Assembly: GCA_000499405.2 (NCBI GenBank)
Contig: HG738166.1
Coordinates: 1 to 36,888, forward strand
Reading direction: 5' to 3'
Length of the DNA: 36,888 nucleotides
From: Onchocerca volvulus
Taxonomy: Eukaryota; Nematoda; Chromadorea; Rhabditida; Onchocercidae
A program made the position numbers and the translations under genes. The notes beneath the pieces are model-generated. The model did no database searches. It saw only the letters and a list, made by a program, of their open reading frames with translations, and was not told the origin of the DNA. Below, in pieces: positions 1 through 10,849 of the stretch (position 1 is its first letter; each line of letters begins with the position of its first letter).

Positions 1-1226
1 TAAATAAAAATGTCAATTTTTGTTTGTACAAAATCTTACACCTCCGAAAGTTCTTAAAAACGCGCCTTATCTGATTATGCATTTAGCTGATGAAATAATG
101 AATAATAATTAATTAATCCTTGTCGCATAAATTGCTAATTAAGGCGATATTTTTGCATTTTATTGAAATGAACGAAATTAATAAAAGTTTACTTTGAAAT
201 GATTATTACTGTATTACCACATGGTCTAATTATAAACTAATTGATTTTTTTTTATCATTATTATATGCTTATTACTAGCTTTTTTTCCTTTTCTTCATCA
301 TTCCATTTGCGTTTCTCTGAACAAAAAAAGAAAAAAAAAGAAAAATTCAGTAATTATCAATGTCATGAAATGATAAAATTCATTGTCCAAATTAGAATTC
401 TAATTTATGAATTATTTTATATATTATACCTGAAGAATTTCATATATTTTATTGATTTCATATTTTGTTACAAACTTTTCCATTGGTTCCATTAATCGAT
501 TCATAATTAAAGGAAATTAAAAATCAACATAGTAAATTGATTTGCAGTGTGCTTTTTATTCACTATGTGATACTTGGGAAACAATCTTTTCTTCTGATCG
601 AAAATGATCAGGAAATATGAGAAATGAAGAGAAGCGATATAAAGTTGTATAATATGGTTGTGAGGATGCGATTTCGCGATATTTCGTCCATCGGTAAATA
701 ATATTTTAGCGATAAGATCAAAAGGCCATTTGTGTCCATCCCGTAAACAATTCTTATCGCTTATACTAGGATTTGAAAATGAAATTCCAATTATATCGTC
801 ATTTCAAATTGAACCAGTTCGTCAAATAACTTTTAATTTGAATTAATAAAATTTTTTCGTGTTTTTATTTAGTAAAAACATTTTTTATTTAGTTAAAAAA
901 GTATGAATAATTTTTTTTTTTTTTTTGGAAAAATTGAATCAATAAAAAAATATAAATTGATTCAAGTACTATTCATTTTTCAAAATTTCATTGCTTGAAA
1001 TTTTTAGCCAAAAAATTATCTGAATTCATTCCAATCTATATTCATAAATAGTTATTTGGTTATCTGCGACGAAAAGGGAAAGTTTCTATTTTTTGAATGC
1101 CAAATAAATTAGTCTTAATTAAATCATTTCTTTTCGAGAAATTTACTTGCAAAATTAGTATATGATAAGCGTTTTTTTTTTCTTTTTTTATAGTTTTGTT
1201 AATTTATATATCGCAAAAATTGCGAA
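1..1226 (+). mobile_element. Helitron-like non-autonomous element, left arm of large inverted repeat
   Basis: This segment is repeated in inverted orientation at 30945-32170. The first 120 bases are identical to the reverse complement of 32051-32170, and a 42-base sample near position 540 shows two mismatches. The outer end starts TAAATAAAAATGTCAATTT, the sequence that follows TCTATA at the other Helitron 5' ends here (minus strand from 3245 and 13703). The window therefore seems to begin a few bases inside the element. No protein-coding region is credible; the open frame at 241-495 is low-complexity. A diverged third copy lies at 21720-23180. Helitron assignment rests on the terminal sequence only. 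Confidence 0.7.
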
Positions 1227-1316
1227 AATTATATTATATAATTTTTAATTTGATGATATTCATTTCAATTTTAATAATATTTTCAACTAATTTGTAATTT
1301 TTATCTATTCCTTTAG

Positions 1317-1396
1317 GAAGTGTATTACTGGTAGAACGAAAACCATCAATGACTGGAACGATGATAATGTAGATTCAAAATATCTTTCACAAAAAG
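1317..1396 (+). other. Orphan exon-like segment, unidentified
   Basis: An 80-base stretch sits between an acceptor (CTATTCCTTTAG) and a GTTTGT donor. It is open in one frame, reading CITGRTKTINDWNDDN and onwards, with a composition unlike the flanking AT-rich DNA. It lies just inside the inner end of the left inverted-repeat arm. No neighbouring exon was found and I do not recognise the family. It could be a captured exon or chance. Confidence 0.25.
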
Positions 1397-1499
1397 GTTT
1401 GTTCTTCTTTTTACTTTTTGTTGTGAAATTTTTTTCTCTCTATTATTATCATTTTAATATTTCATCAAAATTTTCTTCTCGACTTTTTATTTCTTTTAT

Positions 1500-1818
1500 T
1501 AATTGTTATTAGAGAAGTGGAGGAAGAAGAAGAATGAGAAGTGAGAGAAAAAAAGGAGGGTTAGCTGTTGTTACTGTTAGAGTGATGCGCGGAAGAAGGA
1601 GAATGAGGGAAAAAAGGAAGGCGGAGCCAATAAACTCAACCTCCTCAATTATTTTTAGTTGTCACGTACGTGATACGTGAAAAAAAGTAATTAGGTGTAT
1701 AAATGATCACTCGCCTACTTGAATGCAAGGTTGTATCAAAATTTGGAAAAAATCGGTGGAGAACTTGAGGAGTTATTAGAGTTCGAACAAGTAGCATTTA
1801 CATTTATATATATATAGA
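1500..1818 (-). mobile_element. Helitron-like 5' end, minus orientation
   Basis: Read on the minus strand this starts A|TCTATATATATATAAATGT, with TC at 1818-1817. It matches the segment ending at 21187 over about 250 bases, including the shared stretches GTCACGTACGTGATACGTGA, 'gcaaggttgt' and 'gtagcatttacat'. It is purine-rich and has no coding potential. The TC start preceded by A fits Helitron insertion between A and T. Confidence 0.55.
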
Positions 1819-1869
1819 TTTATCATTAGATTTGTTTTATTGATATTATTGATTTTTTACTCTTGCGCA

Positions 1870-2340
1870 ATAAATAATTTTTGATCATTTCTTTGTAACC
1901 CTCAACTAGGGTCAATGTCGATGACCGTCGCGCGCCAACAAAAACGCATCATCAACATGCACTAAGGGCGCCCTTTTCTATCATTTTAAATCGGGATTTG
2001 AATAAGAGCAGTGCAATGAATAACTATTGATCATTTCTTTGTGACCCTCAGCTAGGTTCAATGTCGATGACCGTCGCGCGCCAACAAAAACGCATCATCA
2101 ACATGCACTAACAAGGGCGCCCTTTTCTACCACTTTAAATAGGCATTTCGATGAGAGCAGTTTAATGTTTCGACTCGGGTTTTTTCCCTTTAATCGTTAT
2201 CTCCTTTTTTATTTTATAAATTTATCATTAGCTCTATTCGCTGATATTATTGATTTTTCGCTGCTGTGTAATAAATAATAATTAATAATAATGATAAATA
2301 ATGAAAAATAATAAATAATAATAATTAATAATAAATAATA
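1870..2340. repeat. Tandem unit with GCGCC hairpin motif, then ATAAT-rich microsatellite
   Basis: Two direct copies of a unit of about 140 bases (starting near 1892 and 2037) share 'ctagggtcaatgtcgatgac', then 'cgtcgcgcgccaacaaaaa' and 'gggcgcccttttcta'. The same unit appears in the opposite orientation at 19985-20830. From about 2275 to 2340 the sequence is an AAT/ATAAT microsatellite. No gene is visible. Confidence 0.65.
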
Positions 2341-2489
2341 AGGAATTTTTTGACTCTGCCCGTTCCGCATTTTCATGAGCGGACAAAATTTATTGAACCA
2401 CGCCTTCTTTCTGCATTGACGCCTTCTCTCTGCCGTGTTGCATTCAAATAGGCGCGTGTTTTTAAATAGAGAAGGCCAGCAGTTTGAGC

Positions 2490-2960
2490 TTTTCGTTTAT
2501 TTTTTGCTTTGTGGGGAGTTTGGTTGCGTCACACAAATGTCGGGATCATGATAATGTATAATGAAATGTTTCCTTCAAGCAATTTGTGAATTTTCTTTTC
2601 TCATATTGGGCTGATATTACTTCTAATATTAGATCGTGTCTTGGATTCCAATGGATACGTTATTTCCAATAGAAAGGTTCCAATGGATACGTTATTTCAA
2701 TTTAAGAGACTGCAATTCCCAGTTTGATAGACGTTTGCGTTCACGCTCAACAAAGCTCCGAGAAATCCTTATAGTTGTGCGGTTTAGATCAATGGGTAAA
2801 ATTTAAGAAAAGAGGCAATTCAAAACACAATCTAACAATAGAAGTCAGAGAGATAATCCTTAAATTGCTTGAACGAAACAATTGATTATACACTATCCTG
2901 ACATCGACATTAGTAACGCAACTAAATCCCCCACAAATCAAAAAATAAACGAATCAAATT
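2490..2960. repeat. Hairpin-forming inverted-repeat element
   Basis: The arm at about 2490-2580 pairs with the reverse complement of about 2870-2960. Shared pieces include TTCGTTTATTTTTTG, 'tttgtgggg', 'ttgcgt' and 'gtgtataat'. The loop is about 290 bases. Inside the loop 'ttccaatggatacgttattt' occurs twice (near 2647 and 2678). It resembles a foldback or MITE-like element. I could not define a target duplication. Confidence 0.6.
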
Positions 2961-3029
2961 CTCAAAAAGCAAAAAACAAAGGAAAACTTGAATTGCTCGT
3001 CTTAATTATTTGAAAAATTTACCCATTGG

Positions 3030-3245
3030 AATGCAACGCGCAACGCGCATAAAAACTTCAAATCAATCGATGAATATTTAAAAACATGCGCGTATTCGAT
3101 TGCAACTTTGTGTCGAAATTTCGAAGCAATAGATTAACGACTTTCCAGTATTTAAGATTTTGAATATAGATAATATGCGTGTTTAAGAACTTACGGAGGT
3201 TTAAGATTTTGAACAGACGAACATTGACATCTCTATTTATATAGA
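3030..3245 (-). mobile_element. Helitron 5' terminal region, minus orientation
   Basis: The minus strand starts TCTATATAAATAGAGATGTC at 3245. It then matches the 5' regions that begin at 13703 (minus), at 1 (plus) and at 32170 (minus), including an 'aatctta...cc' block. The element body would lie at lower coordinates. Plus-strand positions 3246-3249 (TTAG) read CTAA on the minus strand, so the TC directly follows a CTRR-type 3' end of a neighbouring element. Confidence 0.6.
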
Positions 3246-3325
3246 TTAGCTGGAGCCGGACACGCGAAGTGTGGTCGACCCCCCACAGATAGCTGGATCG
3301 GCCATGCGAAGCAGACAGGTAAGAT
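3246..3325 (-). mobile_element. Helitron 3' terminal hairpin block, minus orientation
   Basis: On the minus strand this block contains two GC-rich modules. One is GACCACACTTCGCGTGTCCG, a short hairpin with an ACAC/GTGT stem, ending in CCAGCTAA. The other is TGCTTCGCATGGCCG followed by ATCCAGCTA. Equivalent blocks occur at 13704-13772 and 32174-32250, and a plus-strand version ends at 19936. A hairpin a few bases before CTRR is the classic Helitron 3' end. The element it terminates would extend towards higher coordinates. Confidence 0.55.
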
Positions 3326-3851
3326 TTTCCTGAAACAGCGTTGAACAGTATCCTAGCAGAATACCTCATATATATATAACTTGATAGAAATCATACCAGA
3401 TACGTGGAACAACCGTTCAGTTATCAGAAATGAAGAAATTATGATGCTACCAGTCATGTATTGTTCAATTTATAGCCATTGTCATTATTATACTTGTCTG
3501 TTTTCGTCTGAAACATGCAAATTTATGCAGTTTCAATTCAGATATTTTTCCGCTTGAAAGTTGTCACTAATTACAAATTAATAACTTTCAAGTGCAGAAA
3601 CATATACGAAGCAGCATGCAGCAAGAGATGAACCTGGCAGATTTTGCTATGCCTTGGTTTGGCTTTTGGTCAGGCCTGTGCTGCCTGTTTTTTGCTCATT
3701 CGTTTGGAGCTAACTTTGTAGAAAACTGATACAACACGTGGATTCCACTAATGCGTCCGAAGTTTTTGGATATTTTCCGTTAAACATTGAAACATTTCCG
3801 CTCGTTCATATGTATATGTTGCAAAAAAATCGGATTGGTTTCAATTTTTAG

Positions 3852-5471
3852 AGAAGGGTCGAGGAGTGGTAGAATTCTACGGTGAAACCGAATTTGCGGA
3901 AGGTACTGTAAATTTGAATGAACCGAATGGGGAACATGATGGTAAAGTAAAAGGAATGCGGTATTTTGAGTGTGAACCGAATCGTGGCATCTTTTTGAAA
4001 GCAAATCAGGTCAGTTACTGGTGCTCTGTAGTGTCCTCTTATGACTGTCACGTCACCCATAGTTTCTGTATTTTGGAAGAAAGTTTTTGAAAAATAAGAA
4101 GCTGTCTATATAGTTGATTGTTCAGATTGTTTTTTAATCAATATCGATGGATAATTGCAAATGAATTTTCCTATATATTAAGCATCGTAAAATTATTGAA
4201 TTATATTTAGTGATATTTCTTGCATTTATGATGCTTAATGGATATTACTATTAGTTGCGTTTAGAATCTCGAGGGAAATCTGGCATGCGTTTACTCACTA
4301 GTATTCGAAAAGATATGAGGAGCAAGATCTCACCAGCTGTATGTTTTTTTAAAAAATAATACAGTGTTTTAAAATAGGTTCTGTGGACAATTTTTGTTTT
4401 AATTTGCAGACCTCTCCTAGAATGACATCTTCCTCTTCTAATGAAAAATTGAAAATTATGAGTGGAATAACTGGCGCATCTGCAAAGAAGCAGTCTAAAG
4501 AAGACATGAGAGAAAGTACTGGAAGATTTGGTGGTCAGTCTCTTTCGCAAATAACTATAGAGGTTATTCCTCTTTTGTAATTAATATTGAGTAAAAATTC
4601 GAATTTCTGCAGCCGATTTATTTCGAGTGCATTTACATCATTGTGGATTGATTACAGGAATCTTTTAATGCATCACAGAAGTCTCAGTCTCATACTGATG
4701 AGATTCCTCTTAAATCGGGCGGAATTCCGAAGAAGAGTTCCATAGTAAGCAGATTAGGAAGTGTACTGAGTGCTACTAATGCGGAAGGAATAGCAACAGC
4801 AAAGAGTGTGAAAAGTGTCGTCAAGAAGATGGAAGAGGTTTCAATTCATATAGTTTTTAGCATATTGTATAATTTCATTTTAAAATGTTTGTTAATCATA
4901 TGTGCAAACTATTCAAGCCATATTGTATGTATAAACTAGGTTTGACTTTATAATCAAAAATGTTAAGTTGAAACCGTGTCTAAAAAATATTGTTTAAACA
5001 GAATAAACTCCTGATCAGTTTGTTTGTTATGCATGTATAAGGCCTAGCATAAACAAAACCGATAGTAAATTTCTGTATCCTACTTCTATATACTTTAATT
5101 TTCACATTCAGTTAGTTTTGATACAAATACTAATAATTGATGAAATGTTAATTACCTGTATTATTTCAGTTGCCGTTGTCAGTTCCATTACCTCCTGATA
5201 TGGATGAACGCAGTGAACTCGAATGGCTTCGTATACAATATAAGGATCTATCTGAAAAACTGGAAAGTTTGAGGTAATCTTTCTTATCATTATTAGTTTA
5301 ACACTTTTCATTTATATCTTCAATGGTTTCCTTTTTAGGATCAAAAGAAAAGTAGATCATATTAAATTGGTTGAATTGGAACGAAATCGAATACAATTAG
5401 AATCGTTGCTTCAATTCAAAGCCAAAATACTTGAGGAGCAGACTAGTATATATAAGAAAATGGAACTTTGA
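3852..5471 (+). pseudogene. Dynactin subunit 1 (p150-Glued) fragment, five exons, truncated
   Basis: Exons are 3852-4009, 4410-4562, 4658-4837, 5170-5273 and 5339-5471. All have GT-AG junctions that keep one frame, giving about 242 residues. Exon 1 encodes a CAP-Gly domain (GRGVVEFYGETEFAEGT, then EPNGEHDGKVKGMRYFEC and NRGIFLK), the module of dynactin that binds microtubule ends and EB proteins. Exons 2-3 are Ser/Lys-rich. Exons 4-5 are coiled coil and match the start of p150 CC1 (LSEKLESLRIKRK; NRIQLESLLQFKAKILEEQ). Against the CAP-Gly consensus 'GTWVGV' the segment reads GTV, so W-V-G are missing in frame. No initiation exon is visible upstream, where Helitron ends lie. A TGA stops the protein after KKMEL, whereas p150 proteins usually exceed 1,000 residues. 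It is either a partial duplicate/captured fragment or a short expressed paralogue; the intact splice sites keep the second option open. Confidence 0.75.
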
Positions 5472-5479
5472 AGATCGAA

Positions 5480-6180
5480 GAAAAAGAAGGAAACAAAGAC
5501 AAGGAATCATCAAAATGCAAGCAGTATTAACATTTAAAATTTTCAGCAAACGCATTTAAAACTTCATGCTGCAACGAGATCTATCGACTTTTACCGAGCC
5601 GCTCATCTGGATCATAAAGGTCATTAATATATTTGGGGACTGTTAGCAACACTTCATTCATTCTGAATAGCAACATTTTGCGACAATTTGCTGATAATTC
5701 TTGCGAAGTTTTTACCTATAAATTGTTGACGTATGATGCGAAAAAAAGAACTGAAAAACTCAATTTTTTAGTAATTAAACGAGAATCAAGAAAACATATA
5801 TGCTTTTGAGTTGTTTTTGAAAAAAAACAAACAAACAAATTTTTACACTGTCGCTGAGGCAGATAACCTAATAAATTCAGTAATTTGATGTAATTGCTAA
5901 CCTTAACAGAATTATTATGAATAGTTACGATATTCAAAAGATGATTTTGAAACTAAAGTTTTGCCGTTAGTTCTTGAGTTTTAACAAATAAAAAAGTTTA
6001 ATTCTCTTTTTTTTCTTGGTAATGATTTCCCTTATCTACCATATTCTTAGCATTCGCTAGCATTGACAAATGAATATTTCGTGATAATTTAAAATTTATA
6101 ATACACTACCGGAAAATATGATGTGAGATTTAAGATTATGTAATTCCTTATTATGTGAACAGATAAACCGCTAATGAACT
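5480..6180. other. Intergenic, no gene seen
   Basis: AT-rich sequence between the dynactin fragment and the WD40 pseudogene. There is no coding-like stretch on either strand beyond short chance frames. AATAAA-type motifs near 5869 and 5988 could serve polyadenylation but are expected by chance at this base composition. Confidence 0.4.
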
Positions 6181-6184
6181 AAAT

Positions 6185-7340
6185 ATTTAAATCTCATCCA
6201 ATCTTGAAATTAACCTGCAATCAGCGGAAAACGCAATATCTGTGATGTTATCCGACTGACCAGTCAATACGGCAGATAATTCTCGTAGAGACAGATCAGT
6301 GATTATAAACATTTCGGTTTGTACACTGTTGCAGCATAAATTCCTGATGGATCCAAGTTGTACCTATATAATCTGGATAGTTTTGAACGATAAGCAAAAG
6401 TGACAGCAAAAAAAAGAATTTCAGAGTTTTTGTAATTTGAAAATGAACTGTGCCAAAGAGACCCAGATTTTGTACTCTACAAATCTAATGGATAAAATTA
6501 AAACTATTGAATAGATGAATAACAACCCTTGGTAAAGTGTTCATAATCACTAGCAGCGAATTGAATCCGTTTTATAAGCTTTTCCTTCAATGAATATGTC
6601 CGAAATTGATGATCCTGGCAAGCAGCAATCATTCCATCGGTACTTGATTTGACATAGTTCAGGCCAAACTGAGATTTTTTGTAGAATATCTGTGAAAAAT
6701 TCATCCAATATGGCTGCAAAATATATTTATGTAGAAATTAACTAAATTAAAATCAGATAAAAGTCGAAAATTTTTTTTCAATCAACAACTTATTTAAACT
6801 CTTTCATTTAAAAAGAATGAGTTCAGAATAATTGTGCAATAACAAATTCTACTTAGATATCCCATTAAATGAATAAATAATAGTCTATTCAATGTTTAAA
6901 CAAATATTTTGATCCAATTTCATAGCTTTTCTCTTTCGATGGCTTAAAATTATTCAGAATGCTTCAATTTACTAAATATTTCTTCTTTAGTAGATGTTGA
7001 AGATAACTTCAAAAAAAAAACAAAACAAAACAAAATCATCGAAAATTACTTCTGAGTCGATCATTTTTCTAACTACAACTGAACCATTATCAGCGAAGCT
7101 CATGAACTTCAAAATACCATCCAATTGCAAAACAGTTATTTAGCCCTTTTTTGCCGATTAAAAAGATATCTTAAAAATAAAAACAAAACTAGAAAATTTT
7201 TGCAGTATTTAACAAATTTATCACGAAACTCCACGAAAAGTGTAGAATTTACAGTACTTCTATGATCGTCAATATTTGCAAATAACAAACAGCGACTGAG
7301 TGGACCAAACAAACGCAAGATAACGAGATGAAATTTTAAT
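6185..7340 (-). pseudogene. Decayed WD40 gene, WDR62/MAPKBP1-like
   Basis: Minus-strand pieces appear in the order expected for the second beta-propeller of WDR62/MAPKBP1-type scaffold proteins. About 7290-7237 reads NIDDHRSTVNSTLF (compare the family's 'LDDHSSSITAVKF'). About 7135-7040 reads LKFMSFADNGSVVVRKM. About 6713-6527, after a TTTTGCAG acceptor, reads GMIAACQDHQFRTYSLKEK. About 6360-6190 reads LDPSGIYAAT and then SDNITDIAFSADCRLIS. The last piece needs at least two frame changes and stops soon after, and the first pieces are also not joined by clean splices. The family assignment comes from the motif order and is moderately secure. The gene is not functional here. Confidence 0.6.
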
Positions 7341-7763
7341 GAAATTACAAAAAATTTTGAGAACAAATGCTGCATAAATCAATTTTTAGTAAATATTCAA
7401 TGCAATAATACAAGGAACACATATGAAATGTACTACTAAATATCATTTAATAAGTAATAAATTAGTAAACGTGTGAATTATAAGTAATTTATTTCTTGCA
7501 ACATACTATCCAATATTTTCTATGAATTAACATCAAATAGTAAAACTTTCATTTCAATATAATCTAAAAATATAAAAACATTACATTGAAATTTAAAATT
7601 TAGTCTCTTATCATATTTTAAATTTTCATGTGTTTGTTTTGTAGCATAATATTTTAAAACTTTAATGTATTTCTTACCTTAATTTTTAAATAAATATTGA
7701 TTTTCTTTAAAGAAAAAAGTAGTATCATAATGTTACAATTAAAAAATTTTCATTTATGCATAC

Positions 7764-8289
7764 CTATAGATCATATTTCCATACACTTGTTTTAGGATCA
7801 CAAATAAGCCATGCAAAAAACGATTTAGTATCATTTCTCGAATAGTTATCCTCTTGCAGTTCAAGAAATAAAGGAATTGCTGATATGACATCAGTTTTAT
7901 TAAAATAAACTTCTGCAGATACTGAAGTACTATGCTCACAAAAACATTTCGATGTTTTTTTCGTTTTATAATTATCATGCGTTTTTTTTTTTGATGTTCC
8001 TTCTTTATGATTTCGACGGAAATGAACATTCCCTTCGACACACTGAAATATAAACAGTCGTTTAGCAAAATATGACATTGTAATATGATTGCATTAATCG
8101 AATTTGATTGTAATATTAAATTTAGGAAATTCAATGATTCAAAATTTATTACCAAATTTAAAACAAAAAAAAAAAATAACGGAATTTCCATCTCATATCG
8201 AAACCAGTATCACCAAATTGTGATTGAAAAGTTGATAGAGAAGTTCCAAGCAATAGACTCAAATGAACCAATCCAAACAAATGTCCCAT
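7764..8289 (-). pseudogene. Small secreted protein family, copy A, broken
   Basis: Exon 1 (8289-8190) encodes a signal peptide-like start, MGHLFGLVHLSLLLGTSLST, ending in FDMR. The splice donor found in the sister genes (GAT|GTAAGT or GAT|GTATGT) is GATGG here, so the donor is lost. Exon 2 (8042-7764) begins after TTTCAG. In the ancestral frame it reads CRREC and then hits a stop within ten codons. After a poly-A run the frame changes and the family's C-terminal block FFAWLICDPKTSVWKYD is seen, followed by TAG. The lost donor plus the frameshift make this a pseudogene of the family that includes copies B and C. Confidence 0.8.
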
Positions 8290-8414
8290 TTGTTGACATT
8301 GATCTAAAAATAAAAAAAAATTAGCATAAATTAAAACCATACACATATATATACATATTTTTGTAACAAAAATTTTAAAGCATTAAAAATTGGTATGTTT
8401 TTTGTTTTAATAGT

Positions 8415-9010
8415 TGTCGCTGAAATCGCGAGAGAAAAGAAGAAAAATCAGTGATCCCTTTGTTTAAAATTTTACATTGCATATCTCATGTAGTTGATTG
8501 TAGAATCATTTTTGTCTATCCAGCTAAAGAGCTTAAAAAAACTCTCTATTATCATCAGCTAACTAAAGCACAATCTCATGCGCATCAAAGGCGCATACTT
8601 CCGAGACAACAAAGGATCTTTCTTGTCTCTACAATGTACCATGACCCTCCATCCACGAAGAAGATGGGATGGGGTCCTGATTACAAAATCATTTCAACCA
8701 ACAAGCTACCATCAGCTTGGTCGAGTGGACCAGCCGGTGATAAACTAACTCTTCTTCGTTACCAAACCTATCTCCGCCCCTCTTTTACATTACAATCTCT
8801 TCATAATATTATCGGAATTGTATTGTTAATATAATTGTTGTAATAATTGTTGCGTATGTTGATTTATAAATTAATCATAATAAAGGTTTAATTACCCAAG
8901 TTTGAGGTTCGTTACCAAGTGAATAAACATCAAAATAGAAGAAACTGTGAGAACAGAAGAACAGAATTCAACTTATTATTTTGTCGCTATCAGAAAGAAA
9001 AGAAGCGACA
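8415..9010 (+). mobile_element. Solo LTR (596 bp), with 5-bp target duplication
   Basis: The insert begins TGTCGCTGAAATCGCG and ends AAGAAGCGACA, so it has TG...CA ends with TGTCGCT/AGCGACA as a short inverted repeat. It is flanked by ATAGT at 8410-8414 and 9011-9015. The duplicated flanks elsewhere show the empty site: 'ttttaatagttattgcgac' around 26150, and a similar site near 29695. AATAAA at 8879-8884 could be the LTR polyadenylation signal. No internal retrotransposon region is present, so recombination between two LTRs is likely. The open frame at 8451-8834 is not recognisable as a retroviral protein. Five-base target duplications are typical of Gypsy and Pao/BEL elements; I cannot tell which. 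Strand is set by the poly(A) signal. Confidence 0.8.
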
Positions 9011-10210
9011 ATAGTTATTGCGACATAAGTATATTTCCTTTCGCAAGTAAAAAGAAGAGAAAATAGATTTTTTTGAGTTATATGGCAAAATAAATGCAAA
9101 TTAAAACAGAAATATATTAGATGAAGCGGGGCGATCAATTTTAATGCAATGTATATCATTGATAACAACTGAAAAATCGAAATTAAATATTTCATCAAAT
9201 TAATGGACTTCTGAAGTTAAGATTCTATATGCTTGTCAATTGCTTCTTATTATCGGATTAAATACGAAATTAAAATATTTTTCGTAAATCGGGAAAGGAA
9301 TTCTTCTATTTGATTTGTTTGTTTTTGGAGATTGTTTCTTCTTGACGTTGACAATAGTAACTTTTGTTGAATTCATATAATATTATCCAGAACGTCGCTA
9401 GTCTGGGATTAAATAAATACTACACAGTAAAAATTAATGGTCCTAACTGCCTACTTCGAATGAAATGCTGGCTTCGAAGTCCTGACCTTTTAAATCCTTC
9501 GAGGCTCGCTCCTTCCCTTAATGTCAATCTACTTGAACTCAAACATGTCATCTTATGATTGGTCGAATCAGTGAATACTGTCCCTCAAGTCCTGGATAAG
9601 ATATATATTTCATTTTTTGAAATTTCTGAAAAATTCTATTTCAATATATTTTTCATCTAAAAATTTCTGCAAAATTCAATTTTTTTAGGATGATTTTTCG
9701 GAAGCATTTGTTTTTTCTCCTCAATTTTTTTTTTTTTTGCTTTGTAACAATTAATAAATAATATTATTTACAACAAATATCAAACATATAATCACCCAAA
9801 AATTGTTCATCATTTGGATGCATTATGAAATGTTCTTAAGAAAAAAAGAAAAGAAAAGAATCTAAAGAATGACGAGATGGATTGAAAAAGAATGCCGGAC
9901 GAGAAAGATAATTGAAAGGATATTTATCAGTCAAATGGTTCCCATCGATTCATCTATCTATTTCTTATCTGTCGACATGAAGGATGGATAACAGGATGGA
10001 AAAAAGAGTATAATAATGAAAATAATTTTGATAATGATGAATTTTGAGATTAAATTCTTTCTATGCTTATCCAATAATGTATTGTATAAGATGAGTAATA
10101 ATATAATTAATAGATGCTATCTTTCAATAGTTCCTAATTTTTAATTTCTTTGAAATTAATCATTTGTATAAAATTGAAATGAAGTAACACATCTATAAAA
10201 AAAAGAAAAA
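9011..10210. repeat. Duplicated upstream flank of secreted-family copy A
   Basis: This block aligns with 29700-30930, the flank of copy C, and its first third also with 26150-26480, the flank of copy B. The subblock 9400-9590 is noticeably more GC-rich and includes GATTGGTCGA (an inverted CCAAT) matched at 30256 onward. The part from about 9960 to 10210 also aligns with 22370-22660 and, inverted, with 11360-11530. No protein is supported. The open frame at 9364-9558 is not conserved in the sister copy. Confidence 0.6.
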
Positions 10211-10680
10211 AAAAAGCCTTGTTCATTTTTTTTATATGTTCATATATATATGTCCTCTTTCAATTTGAGAAATGTAATATATTTGTTGTAACAACACAAA
10301 AAAAAAAAGAAAAAAAAGCATTTCATTTTCTAATATATTGAAAATTTTCACATCATTTACGTATAAGATCATAAAGAAAGTTTATTTTAAATTATTTTTT
10401 TTTAAAACGAAAATTATAGCTTGAGTTTGTATTATAAATTTATTAAAGTAGGCACGTATAAAAGTTTGCAGTCTAAATTTATATCAATGAAAAAAGAAAA
10501 ATTTTGTGCAATATTTTAATGTTTTGTATGAAATAAATCACAATTACTCTATGTTCCATTTGTTTCAAAGATTATTTCATATTAAAAAAAAAAAATAGTT
10601 ATAGATATATGTGTATATACATATATATCTTTCATTCGTGCTAATTTTTTTAGAATTTCTTTTAATATCACTATTGACAA

Positions 10681-10782
10681 ATGGGACATTTGTCTGAATT
10701 AATTCTTTCGATTCTGTTGCTTGCAACTTTTTTTATCGATTTTTCCTATTACTGTCAGCTGATGGTTACATCAATATGGGAT
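10681..10782 (+). pseudogene. Orphan first exon of the secreted family, copy D
   Basis: After 'attgacaa' an ATG opens MGHLSELILSILLLATFF, which matches the signal-peptide exon of copies A-C. It ends at a good donor (GAT|GTAAGT). In copies B and C the last codons read Asp-Met-Gly plus one base. Here the same bases are read in another frame, indicating an indel, probably in the T-run of the hydrophobic stretch. No second exon with the CRxEC start was found downstream. The orientation is opposite to the other copies. Confidence 0.65.
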
Positions 10783-10849
10783 GTAAGTTTAATCGTTAGT
10801 TTTTTTTTTTTTTAATTTGCTAATGAGTCTTGAGGAATTGGATTTTCTA

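Noticed and set aside
8451..8834. 127-codon plus-strand open frame
   Set aside because: It lies entirely inside the solo LTR, shows no retroviral or other domain, and runs through the element's regulatory sequence; taken as a chance frame.
9364..9558. 64-codon plus-strand open frame in the GC-richer block
   Set aside because: The paralogous block at 30110-30290 does not keep the frame, so conservation is at DNA level only.
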